From: an uncultured Rhodospirillaceae bacterium
GTDB taxonomy: Bacteria; Pseudomonadota; Alphaproteobacteria; Reyranellales; Reyranellaceae
Direction of reading: 5' to 3'
Length of the DNA stretch: 64,000 nt
Assembly (NCBI GenBank): GCA_945952105.1
Contig: CAMFGZ010000009.1
Location: 1 to 64,000, forward strand
Below, piece by piece: positions 45,703 through 54,015 of this stretch. Position numbers and translations under genes: made by a program. Under the pieces are notes generated by a model. The model saw only the letters and a list, made by a program, of their open reading frames with translations, was not told where the DNA came from and did not search any database. Positions within the stretch are counted from its first letter, which is position 1. Every line of letters starts with the position of its first letter.

Positions 45703-46266
45703 CTTCCGCGCTCGAAGCAATCGTCGGCCGCTATCTCTCGCTCGAGTTCGAGGGCCGGCGCTACCGGATCTATTTCGAGGAGGCGGGCGAGGGGATACCG
45801 CTGGTCTGCCTGCATACGGCTGGTTCCGATGGCCGGCAGTATCGCGGTGTCCTGAACGATCCCGAAGTGACGAGGAATTTTCGGGTCATCGCCTTCGACA
45901 TGCCGCGGCACGGCAAGTCCTCGCCGCCGCACGGTTTCGAGCGCGAGGAGTATCGTCTGACGCGGGATTTCTACACCGCGTTCGTCATTGCCTTCGCCGA
46001 TGCCTTGTCACTGGACCGACAAGGTCGACGGCGACCTTCGCCAACGAATCGCGGGTATCGACACGCGCCGCTGCCCCCTGTTCCTGCTGACCGGGGAATA
46101 CGACTATTCCTGTTCGCCGGCCGAGACCGAGGAGGTCGCCTCGATGGTGCCGGGCGCGACATGCATCATCATGCCAGGCCTCGGGCATTTCCCGATGAGC
46201 GAGGATCCCGATCGTTTCCTCCGGCACCTGAGGCCGGTTCTCGATCGAATACAGAACCCAGGATAA
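45699..46266 (+). pseudogene. Alpha/beta hydrolase, broken by internal deletion and frame change
   Basis: The first 105 codons read as the N-terminal part of an alpha/beta hydrolase (IPLVCLHTAGSDGRQYRG, FRVIAFDMPRHGKSSPP, FVIAFADALSL). At about 46008-46016 the frame shifts by a base and the sequence continues as the C-terminal part of the same family (KVDGDLRQRIAGIDTRRCPLFLLTGEYDYS, GLGHFPMSEDPDRFLRHL). The nucleophile-elbow segment between them, around 100 residues, is missing. So the catalytic Ser is lost, and the gene cannot make an active enzyme. The two halves align in order without other damage, so the event seems recent. Confidence 0.82.
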
Positions 46267-46440
46267 TTGCACCAGGAAGCGGCCATGCCAGACGCTTCCA
46301 GTGCGCGCTGCCTATTGAAAAACTTGGTGAAAGCCGCGATTCCCGCCTAATGTGCGCGATCCCTGCATTCCCTTTTTCGACTATCTGGCGCTGGATTCTT
46401 GTAGGAATTATTGAGCTTTTACTCGACAGTCCGGACGCAG

Positions 46441-46457
46441 ATATGCAATTTTGCAAC
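46441..46457. promoter_or_regulatory. ATATGCA-N4-TGCA motif copy
   Basis: ATATGCAATTTTGCAAC, nearly the same as the site at 46874 (one base differs over 16) and as the site at 38631 in the XRE regulator promoter. It stands at the left end of a gene-free stretch that ends in a strong terminator. Confidence 0.5.
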
Positions 46458-46713
46458 TAACTGTCGCGTGAGGGCGCTGTTACAGTCTCTTCATGAGGTC
46501 GCTACCGGCCTCAAATTGCACCGCTGAAGGTTTTTGACGACGACCAAGAGGCAGCGCTTCGACCCAGCGCTCCAACCCAAGAATTCACACAGCCCGCCGG
46601 CGGCCTCCCAAGCCGCTCATCGAAGCCCCTTCCCACACACCCCAAGGCTTCGATACCCCACACCCAGGCGGGCTTATAAGGAAGGCCGGTCGTTCCCCAA
46701 GCGACCGGCCTTT
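46458..46713 (+). other. Gene-free stretch ending in an intrinsic terminator: candidate small RNA
   Basis: Between the hydrolase pseudogene (end 46266) and the TetR gene (46951) no convincing protein is visible. From about 46480 to 46713 there is a C-rich, weakly structured region (GCCCCTTCCCACACACCCC) followed by a strong terminator. A transcript start near TTACAGT at 46480-46486 would yield an RNA of about 220 bases. The site at 46441 just upstream could regulate it. This is a proposal only. Confidence 0.35.
46682..46713 (+). terminator. Strong intrinsic terminator
   Basis: AAGGCCGGTCG (46683-46693) pairs with CGACCGGCCTT (46702-46712) around a short loop TCCCCAAG-like, followed by TT and a T/A-rich tail. 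It is not directly behind any intact gene, which suggests that it ends a non-coding transcript or the decayed hydrolase operon. Confidence 0.75.
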
Positions 46714-46873
46714 CGTATTTCTGGCGTCTTCAAATTCTTGTCCGGAAGTCGGAACGGAGCGGAACATCATCAGGACAGTTTCGTATATTGCGGCGGAAAT
46801 GCAATGTCAGATCAGCAAAAATGCCTATCTGGAAGTTGATAAATGCAGGCAAATAGGGATTTTAGATAATTTA

Positions 46874-46891
46874 GATATGCATTTTTGCAAG
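46874..46891. promoter_or_regulatory. ATATGCA-N4-TGCA motif in the promoter of the TetR gene
   Basis: GATATGCATTTTTGCAAG lies 60 bases before the ATG of the TetR-type regulator gene at 46951, in A/T-rich DNA. It matches the copies at 46441 and 38631. Confidence 0.5.
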
Positions 46892-46950
46892 TTACGGGAA
46901 ATACCGGGGGTGCTAAGTTTTTGATAGGACAACTTGCCCAGTCGGTTTCC

Positions 46951-47601
46951 ATGAAGATTGTCGGATTCCCCGTTGATGTTTCGCACTCGCAGGATAGCCG
47001 CATCGTCCGAGGGGAGCGGATCCGACAGTCGCTGATCCAGACGACCCTCGATCTCATCCAGGCCGGTGACGTAGAGCCCAGCTCAGGTGTCATCGCCGCC
47101 ATTGCCGGAATTCCCGGATCCACCCTCTTCCAGCATTTCCCCAATCTCGCGGACCTCTATGAGGCCGCGTTCGATCTGTCGGTCAGCCGCGCCTTCGATC
47201 CCGATCGTCCCGTGGACCGGGCGGTGCCGCTGTCCAGGCGCGCGGCGTTGCTCGTGTCGGACCGGGCCCAGACCTTCGAGCAATGGCTGCCGGTCTGGCA
47301 CTTCGCCGAGCGCGTGCGGAGTGTGGCGCCGGCGGTAAGCCTCGGGATCGCGCATCTCCGCCGGCTGCTCCGGGAACGTGTCGCGGTCTGGTTTGCCGTC
47401 GAACTGGACGCTCTCGAACCCAGGGCGCGCGAGCCGGTTCTCGATTCCCTTGATGTCGCCTTTGGATTCGAGCGCTGGATGAACATGCGCGACCGGCTGC
47501 GTCTTTCGCCGATGAATGCTTCGCGTACGTGGCGCTTCGAAGCGGAGTCGACCGTCCAGCGAGCTTTTACCGAGCCCGGCCACAGCGGCGCGGCCGCCTG
47601 A
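46951..47601 (+). CDS. TetR-family transcriptional regulator
   Basis: A 216-residue regulator. IRQSLIQTTLDLIQAGDVEPSSGVIAAIAGIPGSTLFQHFPNLADLYEAAF (seen as ERIRQSLIQTTLDL and GIPGSTLFQHFPNLADLY) is a TetR-type DNA-binding domain with an irregular recognition region; the C-terminal part is helical. ATG 46951 was chosen because upstream codons in frame are unconserved. The promoter has a copy of the ATATGCA motif. The target is unknown. A bidirectional terminator separates it from cytochrome c'. Confidence 0.75.
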   Translation: MKIVGFPVDVSHSQDSRIVRGERIRQSLIQTTLDLIQAGDVEPSSGVIAAIAGIPGSTLFQHFPNLADLYEAAFDLSVSRAFDPDRPVDRAVPLSRRAALLVSDRAQTFEQWLPVWHFAERVRSVAPAVSLGIAHLRRLLRERVAVWFAVELDALEPRAREPVLDSLDVAFGFERWMNMRDRLRLSPMNASRTWRFEAESTVQRAFTEPGHSGAAA

Positions 47602-47620
47602 GCGGCGGAGTCTTTCCCGC

Positions 47621-47652
47621 CAAAAAAAGGCGGCGGTATGAACCGCCGCCTT
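47621..47652 (-). terminator. Intrinsic terminator of the cytochrome c' gene (bidirectional)
   Basis: AAGGCGGCGG (47627-47636) pairs with CCGCCGCCTT (47643-47652). On the minus strand the stem is followed by seven T residues, a good terminator for the cytochrome c' transcript; on the plus strand, for the TetR gene, it is weaker. Confidence 0.88.
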
Positions 47653-47690
47653 GGGTTTCTCCGAAACCGTCTCTCGAAGCCGGCAGGCGC

Positions 47691-48146
47691 CTAGTTGGCC
47701 TTGGCCTGGAACTTCTGATGGCAGGCGCCGCAGGTCTTGCCGGTATCGGCGAAGGCTGCCGCGAGGGCTTCGGCGTTGCCGGAGCCGGCGGCCGTCGCGA
47801 GCTTGTCGTAGGCGGCATCGGCATTCTTGCTGGCAGCCTCGAAGCCGGCCCAGTCGGTCCAGATGGCCGGAAGGGCCCGCGTTTCGCCCTTGTCGGAGCC
47901 GGCCGGGAACATCTTCACGAAGGCCGCCTCGAGCGTCTTGAGCTTCGCGGCCTGCTCGACCGCGCCGGCGGTCGGGCCCTTGGCATCGACGATCGCCTTG
48001 ATAGCGCGCATCGCGGCCGCCGTTTGCTTGCGGTTCTCCTTGCGCTGGGCAATCACGTCGCCCTGGGCCATCGCGATCGTCGCGCCGCCCACCATCGCAC
48101 CGGCCGCCAGGGCGCCGATCAACGCCACAACCAAAGTCTTCCTCAT
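47691..48146 (-). CDS. Cytochrome c' (class II c-type cytochrome)
   Basis: A 151-residue periplasmic cytochrome. A signal peptide (LVVALIGALAAGAMVGGATIAMAQ) is followed by a four-helix-bundle domain and the C-terminal haem motif TCGACHQKF near residue 142, as in cytochrome c'/c-556. These proteins bind NO or carry electrons. It is divergent from a cytochrome b561 gene, a common pairing of a membrane b-type and a soluble c-type cytochrome. Confidence 0.92.
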   Translation of the reverse strand: MRKTLVVALIGALAAGAMVGGATIAMAQGDVIAQRKENRKQTAAAMRAIKAIVDAKGPTAGAVEQAAKLKTLEAAFVKMFPAGSDKGETRALPAIWTDWAGFEAASKNADAAYDKLATAAGSGNAEALAAAFADTGKTCGACHQKFQAKAN

Positions 48147-48344
48147 ACGACCATCCCCTTTGAATTACGGTCGGCCGACAATTTATGTCTCGCCGAAGAG
48201 TATTTGTTGCAGAGGTTGGCGCGGAAAGCGAACGGGCAGGTGGGCCGCGAGCCATCACGACTGCGTGTGGTGGTGTGGCGTAATCCCTGCCCATCGGGCG
48301 CGCGGTTCGACTATGCTTGCCGCCTGCACAGGAGATGACGACCG

Positions 48345-49040
48345 ATGCCGGGCAAGAACGACAAGATCCTCGTCTGGGACGTTCCCGTCCGGTTGTTCCA
48401 CTGGCTGCTCGTGATCCTCATGGCCACGTCCTATTTCAGCGGCCGCGCCGGCGGCGACTGGATGCAGCTTCACTTCTGGTCGGGCTACGCCATCCTGACG
48501 CTGATTCTCTTCCGCATCGTCTGGGGCTTCGTCGGGAGCAGCACCGCGCGTTTCTCCAGCTTCCTGAAAGGCCCCGGAGCGGCGCTCACCCATGTCGCGC
48601 ACCTCTTCCGCAAGGAAGGACCGCGCGACATCGGCCATAATCCGATGGGGGGCGCCATGGTCGTCGTCCTCATCTTCGCCGTGCTGGCCCAGGTCGTGGC
48701 CGGCCTTTTCACGGCCGACACCGACACCGGCATGGTGAACGGGCCGCTGGCCCTCAAGGTCGCGGACAAGTGGGTCGAGCGCGCGACCGCCTTCCACGAA
48801 TGGTGGATCAACGTGCTGCTCATCCTGGTCGCGATCCATGTCGCGGCCGTTGTCCTCTATCTCGTCTGGAAGCGGCACAATCTGGTCGGGGCCATGATCA
48901 CCGGCCGCAAGCGGCTCGACCAGGCGGTGGAGCCGGGCGCGCCCGCGCCCCGTCTCGGCTTCGCCTCGGGCCGCCTTGCGATGTCCGTCCTGCTGGCCTG
49001 CGCCGCTCTGGTCTACTTCATCGTGCGCGCGGGCGGCTGA
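48345..49040 (+). CDS. Cytochrome b561, prokaryotic type
   Basis: A 231-residue membrane protein with four main hydrophobic segments and the family opening VWDVPVRLFHWLLVILMATSYFSG. His residues in FHW, LHFWSGY, FHEWWIN and AIHVAAVV can bind two haems b. It passes electrons between quinones and periplasmic carriers, likely the divergent cytochrome c'. A fifth hydrophobic segment closes the C-terminus (SVLLACAALVYFIVRAG). Confidence 0.9.
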   Translation: MPGKNDKILVWDVPVRLFHWLLVILMATSYFSGRAGGDWMQLHFWSGYAILTLILFRIVWGFVGSSTARFSSFLKGPGAALTHVAHLFRKEGPRDIGHNPMGGAMVVVLIFAVLAQVVAGLFTADTDTGMVNGPLALKVADKWVERATAFHEWWINVLLILVAIHVAAVVLYLVWKRHNLVGAMITGRKRLDQAVEPGAPAPRLGFASGRLAMSVLLACAALVYFIVRAGG

Positions 49041-49118
49041 CCTGCTCGCATGGCCTTGCTGGCCTGAAACCGCCCCTCTAGGGTGGTTTAAACAACAGTG
49101 AAATTTGGATTTTGCACC

Positions 49119-49967
49119 ATGAAATTTACCGGTACCGCTTCCTACGTTGCCAGCGACGACCTGCGCGTTGCCGTTAACGCGTCCATCTCGCTGCAGCGTC
49201 CCCTGCTCATCAAGGGCGAGCCGGGCACCGGCAAGACCGTGCTGGCGCACGAAGTCGCCAAGGCGCTGAACGCCCCGATCATCGAGTGGCACATCAAGTC
49301 GACGACCAAGGCGCAGCAGGGCCTCTACGAGTACGACGCGGTCTCGCGACTGCGCGACAGCCAGCTCGGCGACGAGCGCGTGAAGGACATCGGCAACTAC
49401 ATCAAGCGCGGCAAGATGTGGGAAGCGTTCACGTCCGAAACGCGCCCGATCCTGCTGATCGACGAGATCGACAAGGCCGACATCGAGTTCCCGAACGACC
49501 TGCTGCTCGAGCTCGATCGCATGCAGTTCTACGTCTACGAGACACAGCAGACGATCAAGGCCGAGCAGCGCCCGATCGTGATGATCACCTCGAACAACGA
49601 GAAGGAACTGCCGGACGCCTTCCTGCGCCGCTGCTTCTTCCACTACATCCGCTTCCCCGATCGGGAGACGATGACGCAGATCGTCGACGTCCACTTCCCC
49701 GACCTGCAGCGCAACTTGCTGCGTGAGGCGCTGAACGTGTTTTACGACATCCGCGAAGTGCCCGGCCTCAAGAAGAAGCCGTCGACCTCCGAGCTGCTCG
49801 ACTGGCTGAAGCTGCTGATGGTCGAGGACATGTCGCCGGAGTCGCTGCGCTCCAAGGACAGCAAGCAGCTGATCCCGCCGCTGCACGGCGCGCTGCTGAA
49901 GAACGAGCAGGACGTGCACCTGTTCGAGCGTCTGGCCTTCATGGCGCGGCGGGAGCAGCGCCAGTAG
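49119..49967 (+). CDS. MoxR-family AAA+ ATPase (CoxD-like)
   Basis: A 282-residue AAA+ protein. Walker A is IKGEPGTGKTVLAHEVAKAL and Walker B ILLIDEIDKADIEFPNDLLLELD. ATG 49119 gives the family start MKFTGTASYV; the GTG at 49098 is less likely. MoxR ATPases act as chaperones with a VWA partner, which is the next gene; CoxD/CoxE do this for a molybdenum CO dehydrogenase. The pair here may serve the IorAB hydroxylase nearby or another target. Confidence 0.9.
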   Translation: MKFTGTASYVASDDLRVAVNASISLQRPLLIKGEPGTGKTVLAHEVAKALNAPIIEWHIKSTTKAQQGLYEYDAVSRLRDSQLGDERVKDIGNYIKRGKMWEAFTSETRPILLIDEIDKADIEFPNDLLLELDRMQFYVYETQQTIKAEQRPIVMITSNNEKELPDAFLRRCFFHYIRFPDRETMTQIVDVHFPDLQRNLLREALNVFYDIREVPGLKKKPSTSELLDWLKLLMVEDMSPESLRSKDSKQLIPPLHGALLKNEQDVHLFERLAFMARREQRQ

Positions 49968-49989
49968 TTATTGCTGAGAGGAGAACGCG

Positions 49990-51171
49990 ATGTTCATCAA
50001 CTTCTTCCTCGAGCTGCGCAACGCCAAGCTGCCGGTCTCCATCAAGGAATACCTCGCCCTGATGGAAGCGATGGACAAGGGAGTCGCCGACTACAGCGTC
50101 GACGACTTCTACTATCTGTCGCGCGCCGCGCTGGTGAAGGACGAGCGCAACCTCGACAAGTTCGACCGCGTGTTCGGTACCGTCTTCAAGGGTCTCGAAG
50201 CGCTGCCCGCCGAGGGCGTCGCCGCCGAGATTCCCGAGGAATGGCTGCGCAAGCTCGCCGAGAAGCTTCTCACCGAAGAGGAGAAGAAGCAGATCGAATC
50301 GATGGGCGGCTGGGAGAAGCTCATGGAGACTCTGAAGAAGCGTCTCGAGGAGCAGCAGAAGCGGCACCAGGGTGGCAGCAAGTGGATCGGCACCGCCGGC
50401 ACCTCGCCGTTCGGCGCCTACGGCTTCAATCCCGAGGGCGTGCGCATCGGCCAGGACAAGGGCCGCGAGGGCCGCGCCGTCAAGGTCTGGGACAAGCGCG
50501 AGTACAAGAACCTCGACGACACGGTCGAGATCGGCACGCGCAACATCAAGATCGCGCTGCGCCGCCTGCGCAAGTTCGCGCGCGAGGGCGCCGAGGTCGA
50601 GCTCGACATGCCCGACACGATCCGCTCGACCGCGCGCAACGCGGGTTATCTCGACATCAAGATGGTGCCGGAGCGGCGCAACAAGGTGAAGCTGCTGCTG
50701 CTGTTCGACATCGGCGGCTCGATGGACGCGCATATCCGCGTCTGCGAGGAGCTGTTCTCGGCGGCCCGCTCGGAGTTCAAGCACCTTGAATTCTTCTACT
50801 TCCATAACTGCCTCTACGAGAAGCTGTGGAAGGACAATCGCCGCCGCCACGTCGACACCTTCTCGACGCAGCAGATGCTCCATACCTATCCGCCGGACTA
50901 CAAGGTCCTGTTCGTCGGCGACGCCTCGATGAGCCCCTACGAGATCGCCTATCCGGGCGGCTCGGTGGAGCACTGGAACGAGGAGTCGGGGCAGACCTGG
51001 ATCCAGCGCGTGTCCGACACCTACCGCAGCATGGTCTGGCTGAACCCGGTGCCCGAGCGGCACTGGAGCTACACGCCGTCGATTCAGCTGCTGCAGCAGT
51101 TGAGCGGCAACCGCATGTTCCCGCTGACCCTGGGCGGCCTCGACAGCGCGATGAAGGAACTCAACAAGTAG
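49990..51171 (+). CDS. VWA domain protein, CoxE-like
   Basis: A 393-residue partner of the MoxR ATPase. The N-terminal half is charged and helical (FFLELRNAKLPVSIKEYLALMEAM, then an EEEKKQIESMGG region), the C-terminal half is a von Willebrand A domain with an altered MIDAS, DIGGSMD instead of D-x-S-x-S. An RBS GAGAGGAGA precedes ATG 49990. Acts in metalloenzyme maturation with MoxR/CoxD by family knowledge. Confidence 0.87.
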   Translation: MFINFFLELRNAKLPVSIKEYLALMEAMDKGVADYSVDDFYYLSRAALVKDERNLDKFDRVFGTVFKGLEALPAEGVAAEIPEEWLRKLAEKLLTEEEKKQIESMGGWEKLMETLKKRLEEQQKRHQGGSKWIGTAGTSPFGAYGFNPEGVRIGQDKGREGRAVKVWDKREYKNLDDTVEIGTRNIKIALRRLRKFAREGAEVELDMPDTIRSTARNAGYLDIKMVPERRNKVKLLLLFDIGGSMDAHIRVCEELFSAARSEFKHLEFFYFHNCLYEKLWKDNRRRHVDTFSTQQMLHTYPPDYKVLFVGDASMSPYEIAYPGGSVEHWNEESGQTWIQRVSDTYRSMVWLNPVPERHWSYTPSIQLLQQLSGNRMFPLTLGGLDSAMKELNK

Positions 51172-51176
51172 ACAAA

Positions 51177-51208
51177 GCCGGGGCGCGCCACTGGAGTTGC
51201 GCCCCGGC
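51177..51208. repeat. Intercistronic hairpin with REP-like core
   Basis: GCCGGGGCGC (51177-51186) and GCGCCCCGGC (51199-51208) form a perfect 10-bp stem around GCCACTGGAGTT, directly behind the CoxE-like stop. The GCGCGCCACT core resembles the BIME at 6486-6545. It can tune mRNA levels between the CoxE-like and ThDP genes. Confidence 0.6.
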
Positions 51209-51229
51209 AAAGAAAGGGAGAAAACGAAG

Positions 51230-52864
51230 ATGAAGACCGGCCCGGCCGTCGCCGAAATACTGAAGCGGGAAGGGGTCGAGTATCTCTTCGCTTATCCCGT
51301 CAATCACCTGATCGAACACTGCGCCGCGATCGACATCCGGCCGATCATCGTGCGCCAGGAGCGCATCGGCCTGCACATGGCCGACGCCATGTCGCGCCTG
51401 ACCAAGGGCCGCAAGATGGGCGTGTTCTGCATGCAGAGCGGCCCGGGCTCGGAGAATGCCTACGGCGGCGTGGCCCAGGCGTTCGGCGAATCGGTGCCGC
51501 TGCTGGTCATCCCGGCCGGCTATCCGCGCCGCATCGCGCACGTGCCGCCGAACTTCAATTCGACCATCACCATGGCGCACGTCGCCAAGCATGCCGAGCC
51601 GATCACCTCCGGCGCCGACATCGAGAACATCATGCGCCGGGCCTTCAGCCTGCTGCGCAATGGCCGCGGTGCGCCGGTCATCATCGAATTTCCGGCGGAG
51701 GCCAATGTCGAGGAGGCGCCCGAGCCCCTGACCTACGTGCCGGTCGTCGCGACCAAGTACGGTCCCGATCCGGCCGCGGTGAAGGAAGCCGCCAAGGTGC
51801 TGGTCGAGGCCAAGCGCCCGGTCATCTATGCCGGTCACGGCGTGCACTGGGCCGAGGCCTATGACGAGCTGAAGGAGTTGGCCGAGCTGCTGGCGATTCC
51901 GGTCTGCACCTCGCTGCAGGGCAAGAGCAGCTTCGACGAGACCCATCCGCTGTCGCTGGGCTCCGGCGGCCGCGCCTATCCGAAGCAGGTTCGCTACTTC
52001 CTCGACAATTGTGATGTGCTGTTCGGCATCGGCTGTTCCTTCACCGAGACGAACTTCGGCATCTCGATGCCGAAGGGCAAGACGGTGATCCACACCACGC
52101 TCGATCCCAACCACCTGAACAAGGACGTGCGCGCCCAGTACGGGCTGATCGGCGACGCCAAGCTGGCGCTGCGCGCCATGATCGACGAGTGCAGCAGGCT
52201 CGTCGGCGGGAAGAAGCGTGACGCCGCGCCGGTCGTGGCCGAGATCAAGCCGATGGCCGACGAGTGGCTGAACGAGTGGATGCCGAAGCTCACCAGCAAC
52301 GACGCGCCGCTCAGCCCCTATCGCGTGCTGTGGGACCTGCAGCACACGGTCGACAAGGCGAACACCATCATCACCCACGATGCCGGCAGCCCGCGCGACC
52401 AGCTCTCGCCGTTCTGGAAGACGACCGCGCCGCACACCTACATCGGCTGGGGCAAGACCACTCAGCTGGGCTACGGCCTCGGCCTCGCGATGGGCGCCAA
52501 GCTCGCCTGCCCGGACAAGCTCTGCATCAACGTGTGGGGCGATGCCGCCATCGGCTTCACCGGCATGGACTTCGAGACGGCGGTGCGCGAGCGCATCCCG
52601 ATCATGTCGATCCTGCTCAACAATTTCTCGATGGCGATCGAATTGCACATCATGAAGGTGTCGACCGAGAAGTACCGTTCGACCGACATCTCGGGCGACT
52701 ATGCCGCCATGGCCAAGGCCTTCGGCGGCTACGGCGAACGCGTGACCCGGCCGGAAGACATCATCCCGGCGATCAAGCGCGGCATCGAGCAGACCAGGAA
52801 GGGCGTGCCCGTCCTGCTCGAGTTCATCACCTCGAAGGAAGTGACGATCTCGACGCCGAAGTAA
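51230..52864 (+). CDS. Thiamine diphosphate-dependent enzyme (acetolactate synthase-like)
   Basis: A 544-residue three-domain ThDP enzyme. The N-terminal PYR domain has YLFAYPVNHLIEHCAAI and the conserved Glu in IIVRQERIGLHMADA; the ThDP/Mg motif is GDAAIGFTGMDFETAVRE with the following NNFSMAIE. Members include acetolactate synthase, glyoxylate carboligase, sulfoacetaldehyde acetyltransferase and decarboxylases; the substrate cannot be assigned. ATG 51230 follows AGGGAG. No regulatory subunit gene is adjacent. Confidence 0.85.
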   Translation: MKTGPAVAEILKREGVEYLFAYPVNHLIEHCAAIDIRPIIVRQERIGLHMADAMSRLTKGRKMGVFCMQSGPGSENAYGGVAQAFGESVPLLVIPAGYPRRIAHVPPNFNSTITMAHVAKHAEPITSGADIENIMRRAFSLLRNGRGAPVIIEFPAEANVEEAPEPLTYVPVVATKYGPDPAAVKEAAKVLVEAKRPVIYAGHGVHWAEAYDELKELAELLAIPVCTSLQGKSSFDETHPLSLGSGGRAYPKQVRYFLDNCDVLFGIGCSFTETNFGISMPKGKTVIHTTLDPNHLNKDVRAQYGLIGDAKLALRAMIDECSRLVGGKKRDAAPVVAEIKPMADEWLNEWMPKLTSNDAPLSPYRVLWDLQHTVDKANTIITHDAGSPRDQLSPFWKTTAPHTYIGWGKTTQLGYGLGLAMGAKLACPDKLCINVWGDAAIGFTGMDFETAVRERIPIMSILLNNFSMAIELHIMKVSTEKYRSTDISGDYAAMAKAFGGYGERVTRPEDIIPAIKRGIEQTRKGVPVLLEFITSKEVTISTPK

Positions 52865-52910
52865 GACCTGTGAAGTAGCACACGGACTGTCGTCATAAGG
52901 GGCGGCCGGG

Positions 52911-52934
52911 ACCTTTCCCGCCGCCGGGAAAGGT
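52911..52934 (+). terminator. Perfect hairpin between ThDP gene and selenoprotein gene
   Basis: ACCTTTCCCG (52911-52920) and CGGGAAAGGT (52925-52934) form a 10-bp stem with the loop CCGC. No T run follows. It lies 14 bases before the ATG of the redoxin gene, so it could be a weak terminator of the ThDP transcript or part of the redoxin leader. Confidence 0.5.
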
Positions 52935-52948
52935 GCTTCGCTGGCGGC

Positions 52949-54007
52949 ATGGCGAAGATCCTCATGCCAACGGAAGAGCACGACGTCGCTACGCACGACG
53001 GTCTCTGGATGAGTCCCGTAGACGCCGAGCGCGTCACGGGCTGGACCTTGAAGCCCGAAGGCATGTGCCGCGACGATCTGTGCGTGCCGCTGCCGGCATC
53101 GGCGATCGCTCCCAACGAAGTCGATCTGCAAGCCTTCTGGACGAAGCTCGGCGGCCCCGTGGTCGCGAGCGAAGCGCGCGACGTGTGGGCACTCGGTGCG
53201 CCGCCCGAGGAACGCAACGCCGCGCTCGAAGGCCTCGAAGCGCCGGACTTTGTCCTGCCGGACCTCGACGGCGTGCCGCGATCGCTGTTGCAGTTGCGCG
53301 GCCGCAAGGTGTTCCTCGCCACATGGGCCAGTTGGTGAGGCTGCCGGTTTGACTTGCCCGTGTGGCAGGCCCTCTATGAAGAACTGAAGGACAAGGGTTT
53401 CATGGTCGTGGCCGTGGCGCAGGAGAGTCGTGGCGCCGAGCATGCCCGTCCGTGGATCGAGCAGGCGAAGTCGTCCTACTGGCAGCTGATCGATGCCGAG
53501 CATCGCCTGGAAGACCTCTACAATCTCGTGAACGTGCCGCAGGCGATCTGGATCGACGAGCAGGGCCGCATCGCGCGGCCGCCGGAGAATGCCGGTTCGA
53601 CCGATCATTTCCGGCGCATGGATCTCAAGACGCGCACGATGAGCCCGGAAGACCAGGCCGAACGCCTCGCCGCGCGACAGGCCTATCTCGACGCGATCCG
53701 CGCGTGGGTGACGAGCGGTGCGCATGCGCTGCCGGCCGAGGAAGCGCGCGCAAACCTGCCGAAGGTGACGCCGGAGATCGCCGAGGCGCGGACGCGTTTC
53801 CGGCTGGGCGTCTGGCTGCGTGCGAACGGCCGCGCGGCCGAGGGCGATCTGCAGATGGCGGAAGCGAGCCGGCTGCATCCCGAATCGTGGAGCCTGTGGC
53901 GTCAGGCGGCCGATCTCGACGAAGTCGGCAAGGCGTCGGGTCCTGATTTCTGGAAGCGTGTGCATGCGTTGGGCGATCGCCCCTATTACCCGCCACCAAA
54001 ACTTTAG
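52949..54007 (+). CDS. Redoxin-domain (ResA/TlpA-like) probable selenoprotein, in-frame TGA = Sec130
   Basis: A 352-residue protein read through one TGA at 53336-53338. The frame is open and homologous on both sides: before it EAPDFVLPDLDGVPRSLLQL and KVFLATWASW, after it GCRFDLPVWQALYEELKDKG. Redoxins of the AhpC/TSA-TlpA type have W-A-S-W-C at this place, so the TGA stands exactly at the resolving or attacking Cys, giving WASW-U-G-C-R. The rest of the domain is intact (VVAVAQESRG, VNVPQAIWIDEQGRI) and is followed by about 120 helical residues. A hairpin lies right behind the TGA. With an N-terminal segment of about 95 residues that has GMCRDDLCVPLP, the protein is a thiol/selenol oxidoreductase, partner unknown. 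Without Sec decoding it would end as a 129-residue fragment without the active site. Confidence 0.85.
53336..53370 (+). promoter_or_regulatory. UGA codon with adjacent candidate bacterial SECIS hairpin
   Basis: Directly after the TGA, CTGCC (53341-53345) can pair with GGCAG (53364-53368), extended by flanking G/C pairs with a bulge, and enclosing a loop of about 18 bases with GGTTTGACTTGCCC, in which GG can pair with CC. Bacterial SECIS elements sit just downstream of the UGA inside the coding sequence, so place and size fit. The fold is drawn by eye. Confidence 0.5.
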
Positions 54008-54015
54008 AGCTGCCG

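Noticed and set aside
46534..46839. 101-residue frame in the gene-free stretch
   Set aside because: Runs across the strong terminator hairpin and has no recognisable part; a non-coding role fits better.
48255..49919. 554-residue minus-strand frame
   Set aside because: Antisense of cytochrome b561 and MoxR genes.
49119..51171. CO dehydrogenase cluster (coxMSL)
   Set aside because: Only CoxD/E-like genes; the Mo enzyme present is of the IorAB type, without the flavoprotein subunit.
53336..53338. Reading the TGA as a true stop with two separate genes or a pseudogene
   Set aside because: The two parts are one redoxin domain in the same frame, the TGA is at the active-site Cys, and the 3' part has no proper start or decay. 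Kept open only as sequencing error.
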